A stretch of DNA of 64,000 nt, from the NCBI RefSeq assembly GCF_008831285.2, contig NC_045150.1, forward strand, positions 14,119,868 to 14,183,867. The letters are read 5' to 3'. Position 1 is the stretch's first letter. Every line of letters begins with the position of its first letter. Shown piece by piece: positions 24,181 to 36,411 of this stretch. A program made the translations under genes and the position numbers. Source of the DNA: Nymphaea colorata. Taxonomy: Eukaryota > Streptophyta > Magnoliopsida > Nymphaeales > Nymphaeaceae. A model generated the notes under the pieces. It saw nothing but the letters and a program-made list of their open reading frames with translations, was not told the DNA's origin and searched no databases.

Positions 24181-26318
24181 AATTATAGTGGTTCATCACC
24201 GACTCTTTAGAAGAGTCGAGAGAACCCATGTTCTCTCTTGCTTTGTCGTTGGATCCATTTTGGATGCCACTTATGATATCCGAGTTTCAAATTTTCTACG
24301 AACAAGTGCTGCTCAAATTTCATATTAAATCTTTTGAAACTATCTGAATTTTCAAAGTTCGTTGTGTCTTTACATGCTCAAGGATTTGTTCAATGTTCTG
24401 CATTTTTATCTGGTGGCATAGAATGTGTAATGATATATCTAGTTATTGTTGTGTCCATTAAATAATGGTGGCACAGAGTATACAGGATAAATATATAGCT
24501 AGAAAGATTGTACTTTCCAGCCAAGAGGTAACATGTACCCTTCAACCATTATAAGCTTGATAGATTCTGCCATCAATTACAAAATGTGCAATAACCAAGG
24601 TTTCCAGCCTCTGAACAAGCCTGCGATTATGGATTTTTCCAAAAGCCATTACTTTTGCGGGAATGTGCAATAATCCAAACTCATTCCTGCTATCGCTTCC
24701 AAAATATACTACTTAGCCTCACGTTCATGACATTCCCAGTAAAATGATTAACTCCATGATTAAACTCATCTCTGGAAACTTAGTTGTTGATATTGTTCGT
24801 CCCACTTGGGAGCAACAAGCAGAGAACAAGTCACTTGGTGTTTAATTAGTTTTCCAATATGAAACACTGCCAAGGCAAAGATTATTATTCTAGTTTGCAT
24901 ACCATGATCTCTATCGTGTGGATATGGGCCTCAAAAAATATTACAATATTAAAACGTTAGATCACCTGAACTCTACGTGTTGGTAAAATAAACTAAGTGC
25001 TAGTGCCGGCATGTAACTAGTAAGATTTTGAGATATGATATGGACTGGTTGCCATGTGATGAGAAAACAAAAGATTACATTAAAAAACTAGCGAACCATG
25101 GCATAGAAAGAAAATGCCTACACAATCATGATAAAGCTTTTGTTTTTTCAGGTAAAAGGCCCAACCGAGGCTTGGGTTTGACGAATATTTCGTCAACTAA
25201 ATTACATCATTCTTGGTGGATTGAATCCAATCTTATATTTTATAGTAGCTGCTGTGGACATGACTTCTTTTCATATACCAATCAAAATGAAGTTTTCTAG
25301 TTTTAAATATTTGAACATTAATTTTGTCATATTTGTGCCCCCCAATCTGCTCTTCGTGTAATTAATTAGGAATTATGCTACTAAAATGGTAGGCCTCTAT
25401 CAGGGGAACCCGCAGGGGCCTGCCCTCTTCAGATTTTAAAAATTAAAACTTTAAAAATTTATATGTAATCTAAAAAATTTTAGTTTAATATATATAAAAA
25501 TTTTGAAAATCTTTATTTCGGCTCTTGTTAAAATTTTGAAACTATAATTTGGGTCCTGCGATAGAAAATTCCTGGCTCTACACTTGATCTCTATGACTTT
25601 TTTTTTTTGCGGAGGCGTTCGGCCGTCATAAAGATTGAGAAGAATTTAGCAGTTGTAAAAGCAATTCGAATTCAACCAGTACCGCTAACACATCAGCATT
25701 CTTGTATGCTTGTGGAACAGGTGGGGATTTTTGGGTTGCAAGGCGCACCAATCCTACCCATTCGTCGTTATGTGGGTCTGCAACACACTTAATTAAGTGT
25801 TCATATTTCGAGGTGGAAAACGATAAACAAAGAATAGAATCGGTCAGGCTGCTCATTCAATCGCTTCATTTTGTGAGTCAGAAAAGGTTTAAATGAATAA
25901 GAAATTAAATAAAGGGAAATAACCTTTAAAGTAATATTATTTAAACAAAAAACCAACATGAACTAACAGGCGGCGAATTTGTTGGTCACAAAAGTCGATT
26001 TGGCATATTTGAGAAGGGCAATTCAAACAATCGATATATATAGATATATATGGAGTAATATGCATATTTTCAGGTGAGCAAAATCTTAACCACCTACCTC
26101 ATGAAAAGAAGTCCAAAGCTTCTCACCATTCTTTCAAACTCTAAGGTCTGAATATGTGTCCGTACCAGCGATAGCAAGGTGCAGCCTTAAACTTTAGGTA
26201 CTGCACCCCACTACTTAAGGCATGAGGGCATGATGCTCATGAGAAAGAGTTGCGTATATATTGAGTAGGAGATTGATATATTGATAATATAATAATAATT
26301 TTATATATCACTAATAAC

Positions 26319-26362
<44 letters not shown>

Positions 26363-26365
26363 TGA
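24181..26365. other. Spacer of unit 3, no supported gene
   Basis: Collinear with 1500-3755 apart from the deletion and the insertion listed separately. Frames here (for example 25028-25300, 25607-25792, 25626-25856) are not conserved in unit 1. An (AT)n tract is at 26322-26359. Confidence 0.5.
25401..25586. mobile_element. hAT-like MITE with 8-bp target-site duplication
   Basis: The left end is CAGGGGAACCCGCAGG. The right end is CCTGGCTCTACACTTG, whose reverse complement begins CAAGTGTAGAGCCAGG. Flanking octamers GCCTCTAT and ATCTCTAT agree at 6 of 8 positions. The corresponding place in copy 2 (about 13090-13106, GTCTCTATGAC) is empty. The element is 186 bp, AT-rich inside and non-coding. 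Confidence 0.65.
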
Positions 26366-26787
26366 GGCATGGCCATGCTTATTTCTCTTGATAGGTGGCC
26401 TCCTGACAGTGTCAAAGCAAAGGCCCCTTGACATGAAAGTGCCTGCAGTTTTTGTGGTATTGACTTAAACGTGCAAAGCAGTTTATGGCTAGCTTTACAT
26501 GTCTATATATATACGTGCACAAAACACAACACAAACCGCTGTGGTTGAAGAGACAGCAGCTGGCTAGAAGGGATTTTAGGCTCGCAAATATTGAACAGGG
26601 ATCATAACAAAGCGCAGGCGGTGGAGTTGACAGGTATCATCTGTCTAACCACTCTATTCCGTGTCACTGGCCTCTAGCTAGCTACTACTATATCTTCATC
26701 ACCTTTGCCATCACTATTTCACCTTGTGAATATTCTATATCTCTCGCTAGTGGTGGGTCCAAATACTTTTGCGGATTTGTTTTGCAG

Positions 26788-26892
26788 TTGCTGCCAATTT
26801 CAATCCCAGTGATGACATCTGTGGGCAAGATCCTTCTGTAGTTATTCACTATCCCGGAAGTGGTGCCCCATGCAGCACCAGGACTAATGTAG
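26788..26892 (+). pseudogene. Block c exon of gene copy 3, donor GT to GC
   Basis: A 105-nt exon after TTTTGCAG reads AANFNPSDDICGQDPSVVIH and onward. The boundary is TAATGTAG|GCAAGC. A GC donor can sometimes be used, so the loss is likely but not absolute. Confidence 0.55.
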
Positions 26893-27142
26893 GCAAGCAA
26901 GCAAATCTGGTTATATGCACAATCCTGTGCACAAATGCATTGAGCATAGGCTACTGCGCATGACCAATTACTCCTAAATGTGGGCAAGGGGCCCAGTACA
27001 AGTGGGCCAAGATATACTTGACTTTTTTTAAAAGCCTGCGCACTGTGCACGTAACCAGTTTTGGTAAGTGATCACCCTTTTGTTTGGGTTTCAAGAACAA
27101 AACGTGCATTGTTTCCATGAAAATGTCACTTTTCTTATGGAA

Positions 27143-27192
27143 ATATATATATATATATAGAGAGAGAGAGAGGGAGGGAGGGGGAGGGAGAA
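27143..27192. repeat. (AT)n-(GA)n-(GGGA)n compound microsatellite
   Basis: Three simple motifs run in series. It is absent in this form from the matching part of unit 1, so it grew or was lost after duplication. Confidence 0.9.
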
Positions 27193-27433
27193 TGGTGACT
27201 GAGTTTTTAGTGTCATCCTCATTTAAGCAGTGCCGTTCGATCTATTATGATAGATGGTTAAGAGAAAAACAATGAAAAAATGGTGATTGACTTTTCGTCA
27301 TTTAATATTAGTTTCCATCTTTTTTCCATGTTTTTTCTCAACCACATATCCGTATTAGATGGACGGCCTTGGTTACATGGCTGGGTGGCTCTAAATAGCT
27401 AGAGTCACCATTTACTCTAGATGAACGGTCATG

Positions 27434-27434
27434 T

Positions 27435-27513
<79 letters not shown>
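27434..27513. repeat. (CT)n(AT)n microsatellite
   Basis: CT repeats to 27459 and then about 54 bases of AT. Homologous to 5034-5240 but much shorter. Confidence 0.95.
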
Positions 27514-27514
<1 letters not shown>

Positions 27515-27897
27515 TGTTGGCAGAAACAAGACCACTTGGGTAAGAGGGAAAAAACAAACCCATCAAAATTAATTATTAAAATATTTGCTTTCACAATCTC
27601 ACCTTATAAATATGATCTTAAACAATAATTTTGTGAGCAACAAATGTTAAGTTATTTTTTTCTTGCTTAAGTAATGTTTTCTTAATCATAAAAAAATGAA
27701 ACTCTTATAACATCAAAATTTTGGTAATGAAAAGATTAATTTTAAAAAGAAAGTCTGAACTAAAGCATGATTTACATTAAACTAGTGTTTATAAATACAC
27801 TAGATGGTTCATTTTTTGTTTAAAACACTGTTTAACACAAATTTAAGAGGCTTGGCTTTTATAATTTACCCAAATGGCCTAGCACCTATGGATATTC

Positions 27898-27903
<6 letters not shown>

Positions 27904-27968
<65 letters not shown>
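27904..27968. repeat. (AT)n(GT)n compound microsatellite
   Basis: About 46 bases of AT followed by about 18 of GT. The same locus in the other copies is 5617-5650 and 36751-36797. Confidence 0.95.
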
Positions 27969-27969
27969 A

Positions 27970-29930
27970 AACCACAACGATCCACCCCTTGTAGTAGCAT
28001 GGACACCTTCTTAGATGGTAGTTTAAAAGTACAAATCAATTTCTATGAATGCCAAAAGAAAAATACTTGAATTTAAGGACGAATTAAACAAGTTTAGAAA
28101 CATTAATTAATCTACCTCAATTATGGATGATAATTTTTCATAGTTAAATAGTCTAACTATCTTGAGTCCGTAACACAGCCCCCGCCCTCGCTCACCAGCT
28201 TCATTATTAAATAGATTGAGCAACACCCAGGTTTATTGGGCCCAAGGTTCGAGTTCTCGACATAGTCCAGACCAGTAACTAACGAAGCCCCTCTCCATGG
28301 CGGGTCAAGCCCAAGGTTCGATCATAGTTTAAACTGGTGCGTGAGAGAAAAATAAGATCCAGTTGTTAACAGGATTCAGGTGTCTAAGATAGTTATAGAC
28401 CTAAGTCTAGATTTGATCAGAGTGAAATTCTGAGCCATTTTACAGTAAATATAGGATTTAAAGTTACTTGAACCCAATTTTGAGCTGATCGATCTCCAAG
28501 TACGCACTGCAAAATCAATTCCAACGTAGAACCAATTCGGACCCCATTAGGCTGGACTAAAGAAAACTCGATAGAATCCCTCCGCTCTCTCCTGTTCCAT
28601 CCCCAGCCGGCCTGGTGATTTCACTTGTATCGTCTACCTTTAAGCCATAAACAATTTACGAGTCTCCTTAATTCGCCATGCAAGAAAGGGGTACTTGATT
28701 CTTCTGTATCCAAAACAGTTGAAACAAGACATGAAAATATGCAACTCTTAATATCAGGCTGTTTGGCAATGAAAACAATTTGTAAACTATTCTATTAATA
28801 TGTTTTAAAGATTGGGACACATTTATGAAACACATTTGCTGGAATGTTTCATAAGTCTGTCTAGAATTTTTTTGGGCATATTTATAAAATAGTTACAAAC
28901 TGTTTCTTTTGTCAAATGGGCATTTAAGTTAACAATCCTACATATAGATGGCCCATTCGGCCTTGGAAAATTTGAAACAACTAGAAACTCAACTTGCATA
29001 AGCAAAATAATCATGCCATGACATGGAAAGGATGGCTATAAGGAAATATATTAACTGTTGTTGTAATATGAAAGAATTTCAGGATATTTGTAGAACATCT
29101 GGTAGATCCGATCATATTTCTCTTTGAATAAAACACCTGTCATCTGAGAAAAGGAGAGAAAGGCCTTAGCCACATAAAGAGGAAGAAGAAATATTAGCTT
29201 AGATATCTAGACCTTGTGATGATTTGTTTTGTAAAATAATCAGCTTAATTTCATTTCTCATCTATCCGATTAATTACAAATAGAGCATACATACATAGGA
29301 AGTCGAACGTTTTGCACTCAGTGCAGAAGTTTATAGTTTAGGTAGTCCAGCAGAAAAAAGAAAAAAGAAATGAAATTTGAAAACTCCACAGCCAATCCAT
29401 GTTTTGATTAAAATTATACTTTCTTCATAATCTTCCCAATCGATACAATTTACAAAAATGGTTGTAAATTTGTTTTTATTTCCTAAAGCCAGATAGAAAT
29501 ACCAGATTTAAAAGATGACTATGGATCCAGTGGTCGACAAGTCTAAATGCGGTTCCAACTTCTGCACCAGTAACATAATTTCAATATTCACTCTGGCTCG
29601 TTTTATTTTTATGAAATCGCTTTTGGAAATTAAGCCATGTACGTATCCCTTAGAACATCTAAGGCTCTATTTGATATCTAGGAAATTTTTTATCCCAAGA
29701 AAAAGTTTTTGTCGTATGTGGTGGGTTGCTCTTGCTCATTGTTTCCTAACGTTCTCTCAAATGAAGCTGGACTTTTGCATCTTGGGAAAAATATTTACAG
29801 GTTTGCTTACTGTTAGGTCTTAGGCAAAACTTTTTCCCATTCAAAGAGGAGTGGAAAAGTTTTACCTAAACCCCTCTTGGGCACACAGTCAAAGATAAAA
29901 TTTTAAACAAAGGTTTTACCTACCCACTGC
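27970..29930. other. Spacer or intron of gene copy 3, no supported exon
   Basis: 27970-28655 matches 36800-37400 of copy 4 and is deleted from unit 1. 28660-29395 matches 5660-6400. 29405-29915 is extra sequence not present at the same point in copies 1 and 4. The 102-residue frame at 29515-29823 lies in that extra piece and has no recognisable motif. Confidence 0.45.
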
Positions 29931-30609
29931 ACCATGTTAGGACCTAGTTTTTAGGCTGACTCGGCAGCCAAATGAATAGTTAAATCCCTATTTAGCTATT
30001 TCATATGGAGTTTGATTAACCATCTGATATGTGTATATACCCCCAATTTTCCTAACGTTTTCGAGCTTGTGGATTCAGATTCGAACAGACCAAGCTCTAC
30101 AGAGAGGTTGGAGGACATTAGCTCTCTTGAAAAAGACTTCAGAATTAAATGTAAGAATCCAAAACGGGAGGACGCAGACGCCGATCCTAGATCTTCCTCA
30201 TGGCACTTAAGCATGTCATTAATCTGAATTCTCCCAACGCACCTCTCCTGCTTTAACACTTCATCTTGCAAATTGTAATAATTTCTGCCTTTCCTGCATC
30301 ATGTAGGGTTTCTCTGGACAGGGCTCTTAGTGATGGAGAAGATGAACTAACAATCTAACTGGATTACCCAAAACTCGAGGTTTTAAAGAGAGCACATATC
30401 ATGAGCATAGTTCACTTATAATGCAAAGATGAATGGTAGAAATATCACTGTAGATTTCTCAATATATAGCCACGAGGATCTTAGTGTGAACAACCAAATC
30501 AAGGAGACAACTAGCCATGCTTAATAAGTTGAAGTTGCTTATATTGAATTTTCTAGGCAAGTGATTAGAGAAAAAATCCACTCAAATAACTGTATTTAGC
30601 TACTTAACT

Positions 30610-30840
30610 AGTCGCCCCACTAGCCACTGCCCTCTTTAGGACAGTTTGCTCAGCAACAGTCTTTTTAATCTGGGCCTTCCCAAACGGGCGCTTTTTGTGT
30701 CACTGTCCAATGGAATTCATCCGCCACGTCTTGGATAGCCTTCTCAGGGGCATCCATTCTTGCTCCCAAGCCATCACTGATCCGAAGACTCGATTGATCT
30801 CCACTTGGTTGATGAGGAACCAAACAATTCAGGATGAGCA
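30610..30840 (-). pseudogene. Antisense Ty3/gypsy-type gag remnant (second copy)
   Basis: The minus strand reads ARMDAPEKAIQDVADEFHWT in one frame and VAEQTVLKRAVASGAT in another. The frameshift is in the same place as at 7117-7345, so the decay predates the duplication. It is the better copy for the LKRAVA signature. Confidence 0.45.
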
Positions 30841-32439
30841 TGAGTATTTTACAAGAGGCCGCTTTGATTGCTACATGGGGCTAAAAAACGGCTGCCCACG
30901 AGATTTTCTGCTGTTACTCAATGTTTCCACAGAACTTATTGACTTGAAATAATACTTGGTTATTTGCTTCTTTTATTTTTTTTGAACAGGGGGAGGAGTG
31001 GTAAGGCACGCAGGTGACGTTAAGATAAGAATGCGATGTAGGTGGGGTGATGTGTGTAAAACTTCATGCTTGTTTTGCTTAATTGCACTTCTGCTTCCAA
31101 AAGTTTTGGAATTTCATATTTCGTATTATCCATTGCAGGGAGGTGTACAACAACAGATATGGATTTGCCAATTGTGGCATCAAACATCTTAAGTTGGGAC
31201 CTGAACTTGTCAAAGATTTTCAAAATGACCATAAATAATCATAAAGATTATCATATCAGCGCTTTCGGATATTTCAGACATTTTGGAAATAAACATACTC
31301 CTTTATAAAAAAATTTCAAGGCTAATGCTCCATAGCGTTTTATAAATTTCTCGAAATGGTTATTAAACTAGTTCAACTGTTGCAATTTTTTTTCCTTATG
31401 CCTAACAAACAAAGTCCAAATATTATAGGCATTAAAGTCCTCTTCCACCAAACTCTACTTGAATTCTGAATAGGAAATAATAATTTTCTTTCACTGACTC
31501 TAAAATTATTATTCTGAAATTAAAATCCTAGAACATTGAAAATCCTGGGGCCATCAAGCGCTGCCTTAAGAATTTGAAAATCATCATGTAGAAAAGGACC
31601 TAAAAACTAAGCTTTAGAACCTAGTTTCTGGGCTTATACTGGAGGTATGTCTTTCTGCACTGAGGAAATATAGCCTTGATCTGGATTAAAAACATGCATG
31701 CAGAAACCTTGAGGAAGCCAGAGGTGGAAGAAAAGTCTGTGATCGACCACTCACAACCCAGCACCTTTTCAACCTTATCTGGACATTCTTGTGGTTATGG
31801 ATTTTTTTCAAAAGCCTTTAGTTTTGCAGGAACGGATTCTGCTTACTGTATCAAAATATTAGTTAGCTTCACCTATATTAATATACTCAGTCAAAGGATT
31901 AGCTCTCTATGATTGACTTCAAAGTCTTTGGATTCTTTATAAAACACTGCCAATATAGAGATTAATCTAACCATCATCAGCACATGCACAAGTCCATTGG
32001 GAAGATATATATGGTCCCCTAAACATATTACAATATAAAAATGTTACGTCAACTGAACTCCACTTGTTGTCAAATAAGGAGCTAATTTCTGTAGCTTGAA
32101 TATTCTGATGTGATGGTTTGGTGGACGTGATAAAAAATTTTAAACCATGTACTCATTCATAGCCATGTAGCAAGATTTTAGTTAGCTTCACCTACATGAA
32201 CCATGTACTCATTCATAGCAGTAGCAAGATTTCTATATATTTTTTAAGAGTTTGCACATTGACAAGTCCACTGGATATCACAAAAAACATATCTTGAAAC
32301 GGGTCTTTTTCGAGAGCAACTTCTGTACACTATTCCTGTGTATGCAACAAGCATATGCCGGATGTGGACCCTACTATCAATATGCACATTTACTTTTATG
32401 CCCAAACATTACATATGCATGTGCGCGAAATAACAATAA

Positions 32440-32665
32440 GTATGACATAATGTTTATGAGATAACAAAAGATTTATGAGATAATGAGATAACAGAAAGAA
32501 TTATATGATAAAGTTAAACATACGAATGAGATAATGTTTATGAGATAACACATAATTTATGAGATAATAAGGTAACAGACAAATGTATGAGATAAGATAA
32601 TAAGATAACATATGAATGTATGAGATAATGCTAAACATGAATATGAGATAATGTTTATGAGATAA
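32440..32665. repeat. Degenerate TATGAGATAA minisatellite (second locus)
   Basis: Same motif family as 8905-9170 with a somewhat different number and spacing of copies. Confidence 0.85.
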
Positions 32666-32985
32666 AAAATTTGAGGTCACGATATCCTTTTTAAGTTTCT
32701 AAGGATAATATAAGAGTTGACCTACATCATCATAAATCATTTTCTTTTTCAATAAAAAACCCAAGTGACGCTTGAGTTTGACAAATTAATATTCCGCTGT
32801 GGTGTTATCAAACAATTAAATTTTACAATTCTTAGCAAGTTGAATTCAATCTTTAATTTTATAATAGCCATTGTGTCAATTAATACTAGATGACAAAAGA
32901 TCTATTATTTCTTCTTATTTTCCTCTCAATTGTGGGTGACAATGGGTTGGATGACTCTCATAAGTAAGTTGGTTCAATCAATTTT

Positions 32986-33021
<36 letters not shown>

Positions 33022-33232
33022 AAATAGCGACTCTACTTTTTTAGAGTCACCTAACCATCTATTCCATACCATCCAATCCAACATTATGGACGACTAAGAA
33101 AACAATAATGAGAAAAAGACAATTGGTATTTTCGTTATCTAATATTAGCTTACACATTTTTTTCATTGTTTTTCTCTCAACCATCCATATGCTTTAAATG
33201 AATGACATTGGTTAGATGGTTGAGTGACTCTA

Positions 33233-33545
33233 AGGTCTCGTTTGATGCACAGGAAGGAAATTTTTTTCAATGTATGAAAGGAAGATTTTTTTGTGGAAAA
33301 AAATCGGACCTAGATAGCTATCGTGATTTTTTTCTTAGTATTAATTGTACTTTCAAGTGGCCAAAATGCCGCCTATAAGAGGGAAAAAATAAGCTTCGTT
33401 AGTTGGGATCTATGACTCTAGTTTTTCTGAATTCATTAAAAAATGCATGGCAAATTCCCTTTGTTTGATGCTGCGGAGGAAATCCATACAAACTTGAAAA
33501 AAAAACCACTTTGTACAGTATTTTTCTTGTGCATCAAACGGGGCT
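33233..33545. mobile_element. MITE with TA duplication, carrying an internal 80-bp insertion
   Basis: Orthologous to 9710-9953: TIRs AGGTCTCGTTTGATGCAC and GTGCATCAAACGGGGCT, TA on both sides. It is 313 bp rather than 244 bp because 33340-33419 replaces a short G-rich stretch. That insert closely resembles sequence lying outside the MITE at 33706-33782 (and 10105-10190). Confidence 0.7.
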
Positions 33546-34309
33546 TAAATGGCTAGAGTCATCGTTCACTCATTATATATATATATAAGAAAATAGGTAG
33601 CTACTAGACTCTTATATAACAGTTTGGATGAAAATTGCACATATGAGTCATTGATTTTGACAAGATAAGATGTTTGAGAATAAATTGAAGAAAATAGAAA
33701 CCAAGTTAATTGTACTTCCAAGCTGCCAAAATGCCACTTATAAGAGGGAATAAATAAGCTTCTTTAGTTGAGATCTATGACTTTTTAAATACAACTTAGT
33801 TTTTCTTTTCTTTTTTTCAACTTCATCTCCACCATCTAATCTCATTAAAATTAACAGCTTTACAGGATTCCCATTTAATTTGGTATATAAGAGAACCACG
33901 ATCAACAGGTCATATCCAAAATATAATCACCTAAATCCGGCTCACATATTGATCTAGTTGTCGAATGAAGTACTCTAGTAGCCTGGTTGCTTAGATAGAT
34001 CCAATGAATAAGAACTAATTTCTAATCGATAACCTCGCATTTTGCTCGGACCATGTTCAGGTAATAAGATTCTGATCCACTGTCAGCGATACTCGTAGGC
34101 ATGCAAAGCTTCAAATCTGTTTCCAGAAAAATAAAAAATCACTTGCTTCAAAGCACTGATTGACATAATGGATGAGTGTTGTTAGGCGCAATAAGAAAGT
34201 CAAGTGTATTCTTTATTGTAGCCAATTCTTACTTTGTTGCAGTCAAGTTTCCGAACATTTCTCCCTTTTTATTTTTTAATCCTTAATGGAAAGATGTTCA
34301 AGCATGACC

Positions 34310-34830
34310 TCAAGAACTGAGGCCGGGCCCCACTTTCTTCTCCTGCTGTGGATAGGTAGCCTCCCTTGGAATGTCAAACTTCCAGGCAAGGGCCCGCAGT
34401 TTTTGTGGTATACTTGGCTTCATTCACCAAATGTGCAAAGCAGTGCATGGTTTAACTCTACGTCTATATAAATGTGCAATGTTTGGGAGAAAGCTTTATC
34501 CCTTGGATTTCCTTGTCTTTCTGAAGAGGATGAGATGGTAACAGGTATGACTAAACTGACTATTTTCACACATCCTGATGGTTAGAAAGGCGGGATTTTA
34601 CTTTAACATTTGAACAAGGTCATAGTTAATTGCGGAGTCAAAAAGTTTTTTTATTAAGGGGCACTGTTTTAAAAATTTTCAGTTTTTATGGGATGCAACA
34701 TATATATAAATAATTACAAGATATCTATATAAAATGAAAGAAAATTTTGTTGCTCGCATAGGCAAATGCCCACACCAGTCTATATGTAGCTGTGTATTGG
34801 TCATAACTTGTTCACGGCAACCATGTCTAA
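34310..34830 (+). pseudogene. Orphan block a/b module (unit 3)
   Basis: Homologous to 10785-11350. The first part is open over 61 codons and includes LPWNVKLPGKGPQFLWYTWL. The block b end with its donor is missing, since CAACCATGTCTAA runs straight into TCATGTCTGC. No blocks c to g follow. Confidence 0.5.
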
Positions 34831-35545
34831 TCATGTCTGCTTGCTCTGTTTCATATCTCTAGTTGCTATCACCAGTCATCACCTTCATCAGTCATCACCT
34901 TTGCAGTCATGAATTCTTTCTTGTTCTCCTCCATCTTCTTCTCCCTGTTGAAGTTATTTGATCAGTGATAGATTCAACTACCTCGAAGCTTTTGTTCCTG
35001 CACCTCGAAGCTCAGATGCAGAAACCTTAGCTGGAGATACGAACAATAGTTTTGTTTCTATTACTTTCTTGTGATATTAAGCACACCAACAGGTCCCGTT
35101 ACTCAGCAAAGCCATCGGCCATCATCCTTCCCCATCGATTCTTCTTCCCAGTGGCCTGAAACCCTTGCTCCTTGAGTGAGGTTTTTGAATGTGAAAATGA
35201 ACTCTTGTTCGAATGAAGATTTTTCTGAAAGGGTTTTTCAATCTTAAAGGGATCCATATCAGATTGAGGGAGAGAGAAAGAGAGAGAAAAAAAGGAAAAA
35301 AAAAGAACTCTGCTGATGCCATTTGGTTGATCGCTGGTTGTTGTGGAAACAGCGGCTTCAGTGTTGCCTGAAGAATCACCAAACCTTTGTGGTCGGATGG
35401 AGATGAAGAGAGTGAGGGGAGAGAAAACACAATAGAAATGTAGAAAGAAATGGATGTGAGGTGTCAAATAGCATTTGTTGGTTGGGTTTTTGCTCGGCCA
35501 AGGTGAGTTTATAGGGTCCAGTTCAACTATTGATATTCTATGTTG
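34831..35545. other. End of unit 3; long minus frame without support
   Basis: The minus frame 35099-35707 (202 codons) is the second-longest open frame in the window. It crosses the unit junction and block a of copy 4, has no recognisable domain, and is not preserved at 11640-12150. It is treated as chance. Confidence 0.5.
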
Positions 35546-35554
35546 CTTATTTCT

Positions 35555-36380
35555 CCTGCCGATGATAGGTGGCCTCCCTGACAGTGTCAAACTTCGAGGC
35601 AAAGGCCCCTTGACAAGAAAGTGCCCGCAGCTTTTGTGGTATGGACTTAAACGTGCAAAGCAGTTTACCGTTAGCTTCACATGTACATATATACATGCAC
35701 AAAACACAACACACCGCTGTGGTTGGATAGACAGCAGCCGGCTAGAAGGGATTTTATGCTCGCAAATATTGAACAGGGATCATTACTTGTTCACCAAAAC
35801 TATGCATAACAACCAAGCGCAGGGGGTGGAGTTAACAGGTATCATCATCTGTCTGCGCACTCTATTCCTTATTACTGGCCTCTAGCTAGCTACTACTATA
35901 TCTTCATCACCTTTGCCATCACGATTTCAGCTTGCGAATTTCTCCTCCATCTTCTTCTTCTTCTTGTTCAATATCTCTGGCTAGTGGTGGGTTCAAATAC
36001 TTTTGGTTGGACCTGTTTTGCAGTTGATGTCAATCTCATTCCCAACGATGACATTTGCAGGCCAGATCCTTTTGTAGTTATTGAGTATCTTGGGAGAGGT
36101 GCCCCACGCAGCACGAGTACTAATGTAGGTAAGTGAGCGAATCTGGTTATAAGCACAGGTCTGTGCACAAATGCGTTGTGCACATTCCCCTGTGCATGCC
36201 AAGTATACCTAAATGTGATTCAGGGGCCAGTACAAGTGGGTAAAGGTATACTTGACCTTTTCCTAAAGGCTCTGCACTGTGTACCTAACCAGCTTTTGGT
36301 TTGTGAGTCACACTTTTATTTGGGTTTCAAGAACAAAACTTGCATTATTTCCATGAAAATGTCAATTTTCTTATATATAT

Positions 36381-36411
<31 letters not shown>

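Larger units (their letters stand above)
26366..31192 (+). pseudogene. Gene family copy 3 (unrecognised multi-exon gene), decayed
   Basis: Blocks a (about 26390-26480), partial b (to 26633), c (26788-26892), d (about 30030-30207), e (from 30307), f (30990-31051) and g (31139-31192) appear in the usual order. Block b has lost the TTCACCGCAACC segment. The block c donor is G|GCAAGC rather than GT. The block d donor is TTAAGC. Block f has the same extra base as copy 1. An insertion of about 510 bp sits before block d. It is closest to copy 1 and non-functional by these signs. Confidence 0.5.
31193..34309. other. Spacer of unit 3, no supported gene
   Basis: Collinear with 7705-10784. It holds the degenerate ATGAGATAA array, a (TA)n tract at 32989-33019 and the MITE, all listed separately. 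A small local duplication is at 32144-32240. Confidence 0.5.
24014..35545 (+). repeat. Tandem repeat unit 3 (about 11.5 kb), direct copy of 1316-12150
   Basis: Collinear with unit 1 as detailed there. Specific to this unit are the hAT-like insertion at 25401-25586, an insertion of about 510 bp around 29405-29915 and an 80-bp insertion inside the MITE at 33340-33419. The segment 27970-28655, which unit 1 has lost, is kept here. Confidence 0.85.

Noticed and set aside
35099-35707. 202-codon minus frame, among the longest in the window
   Set aside because: No recognisable domain, not preserved in the collinear unit 1 segment, and it runs over the unit junction into block a of copy 4 on the opposite strand.
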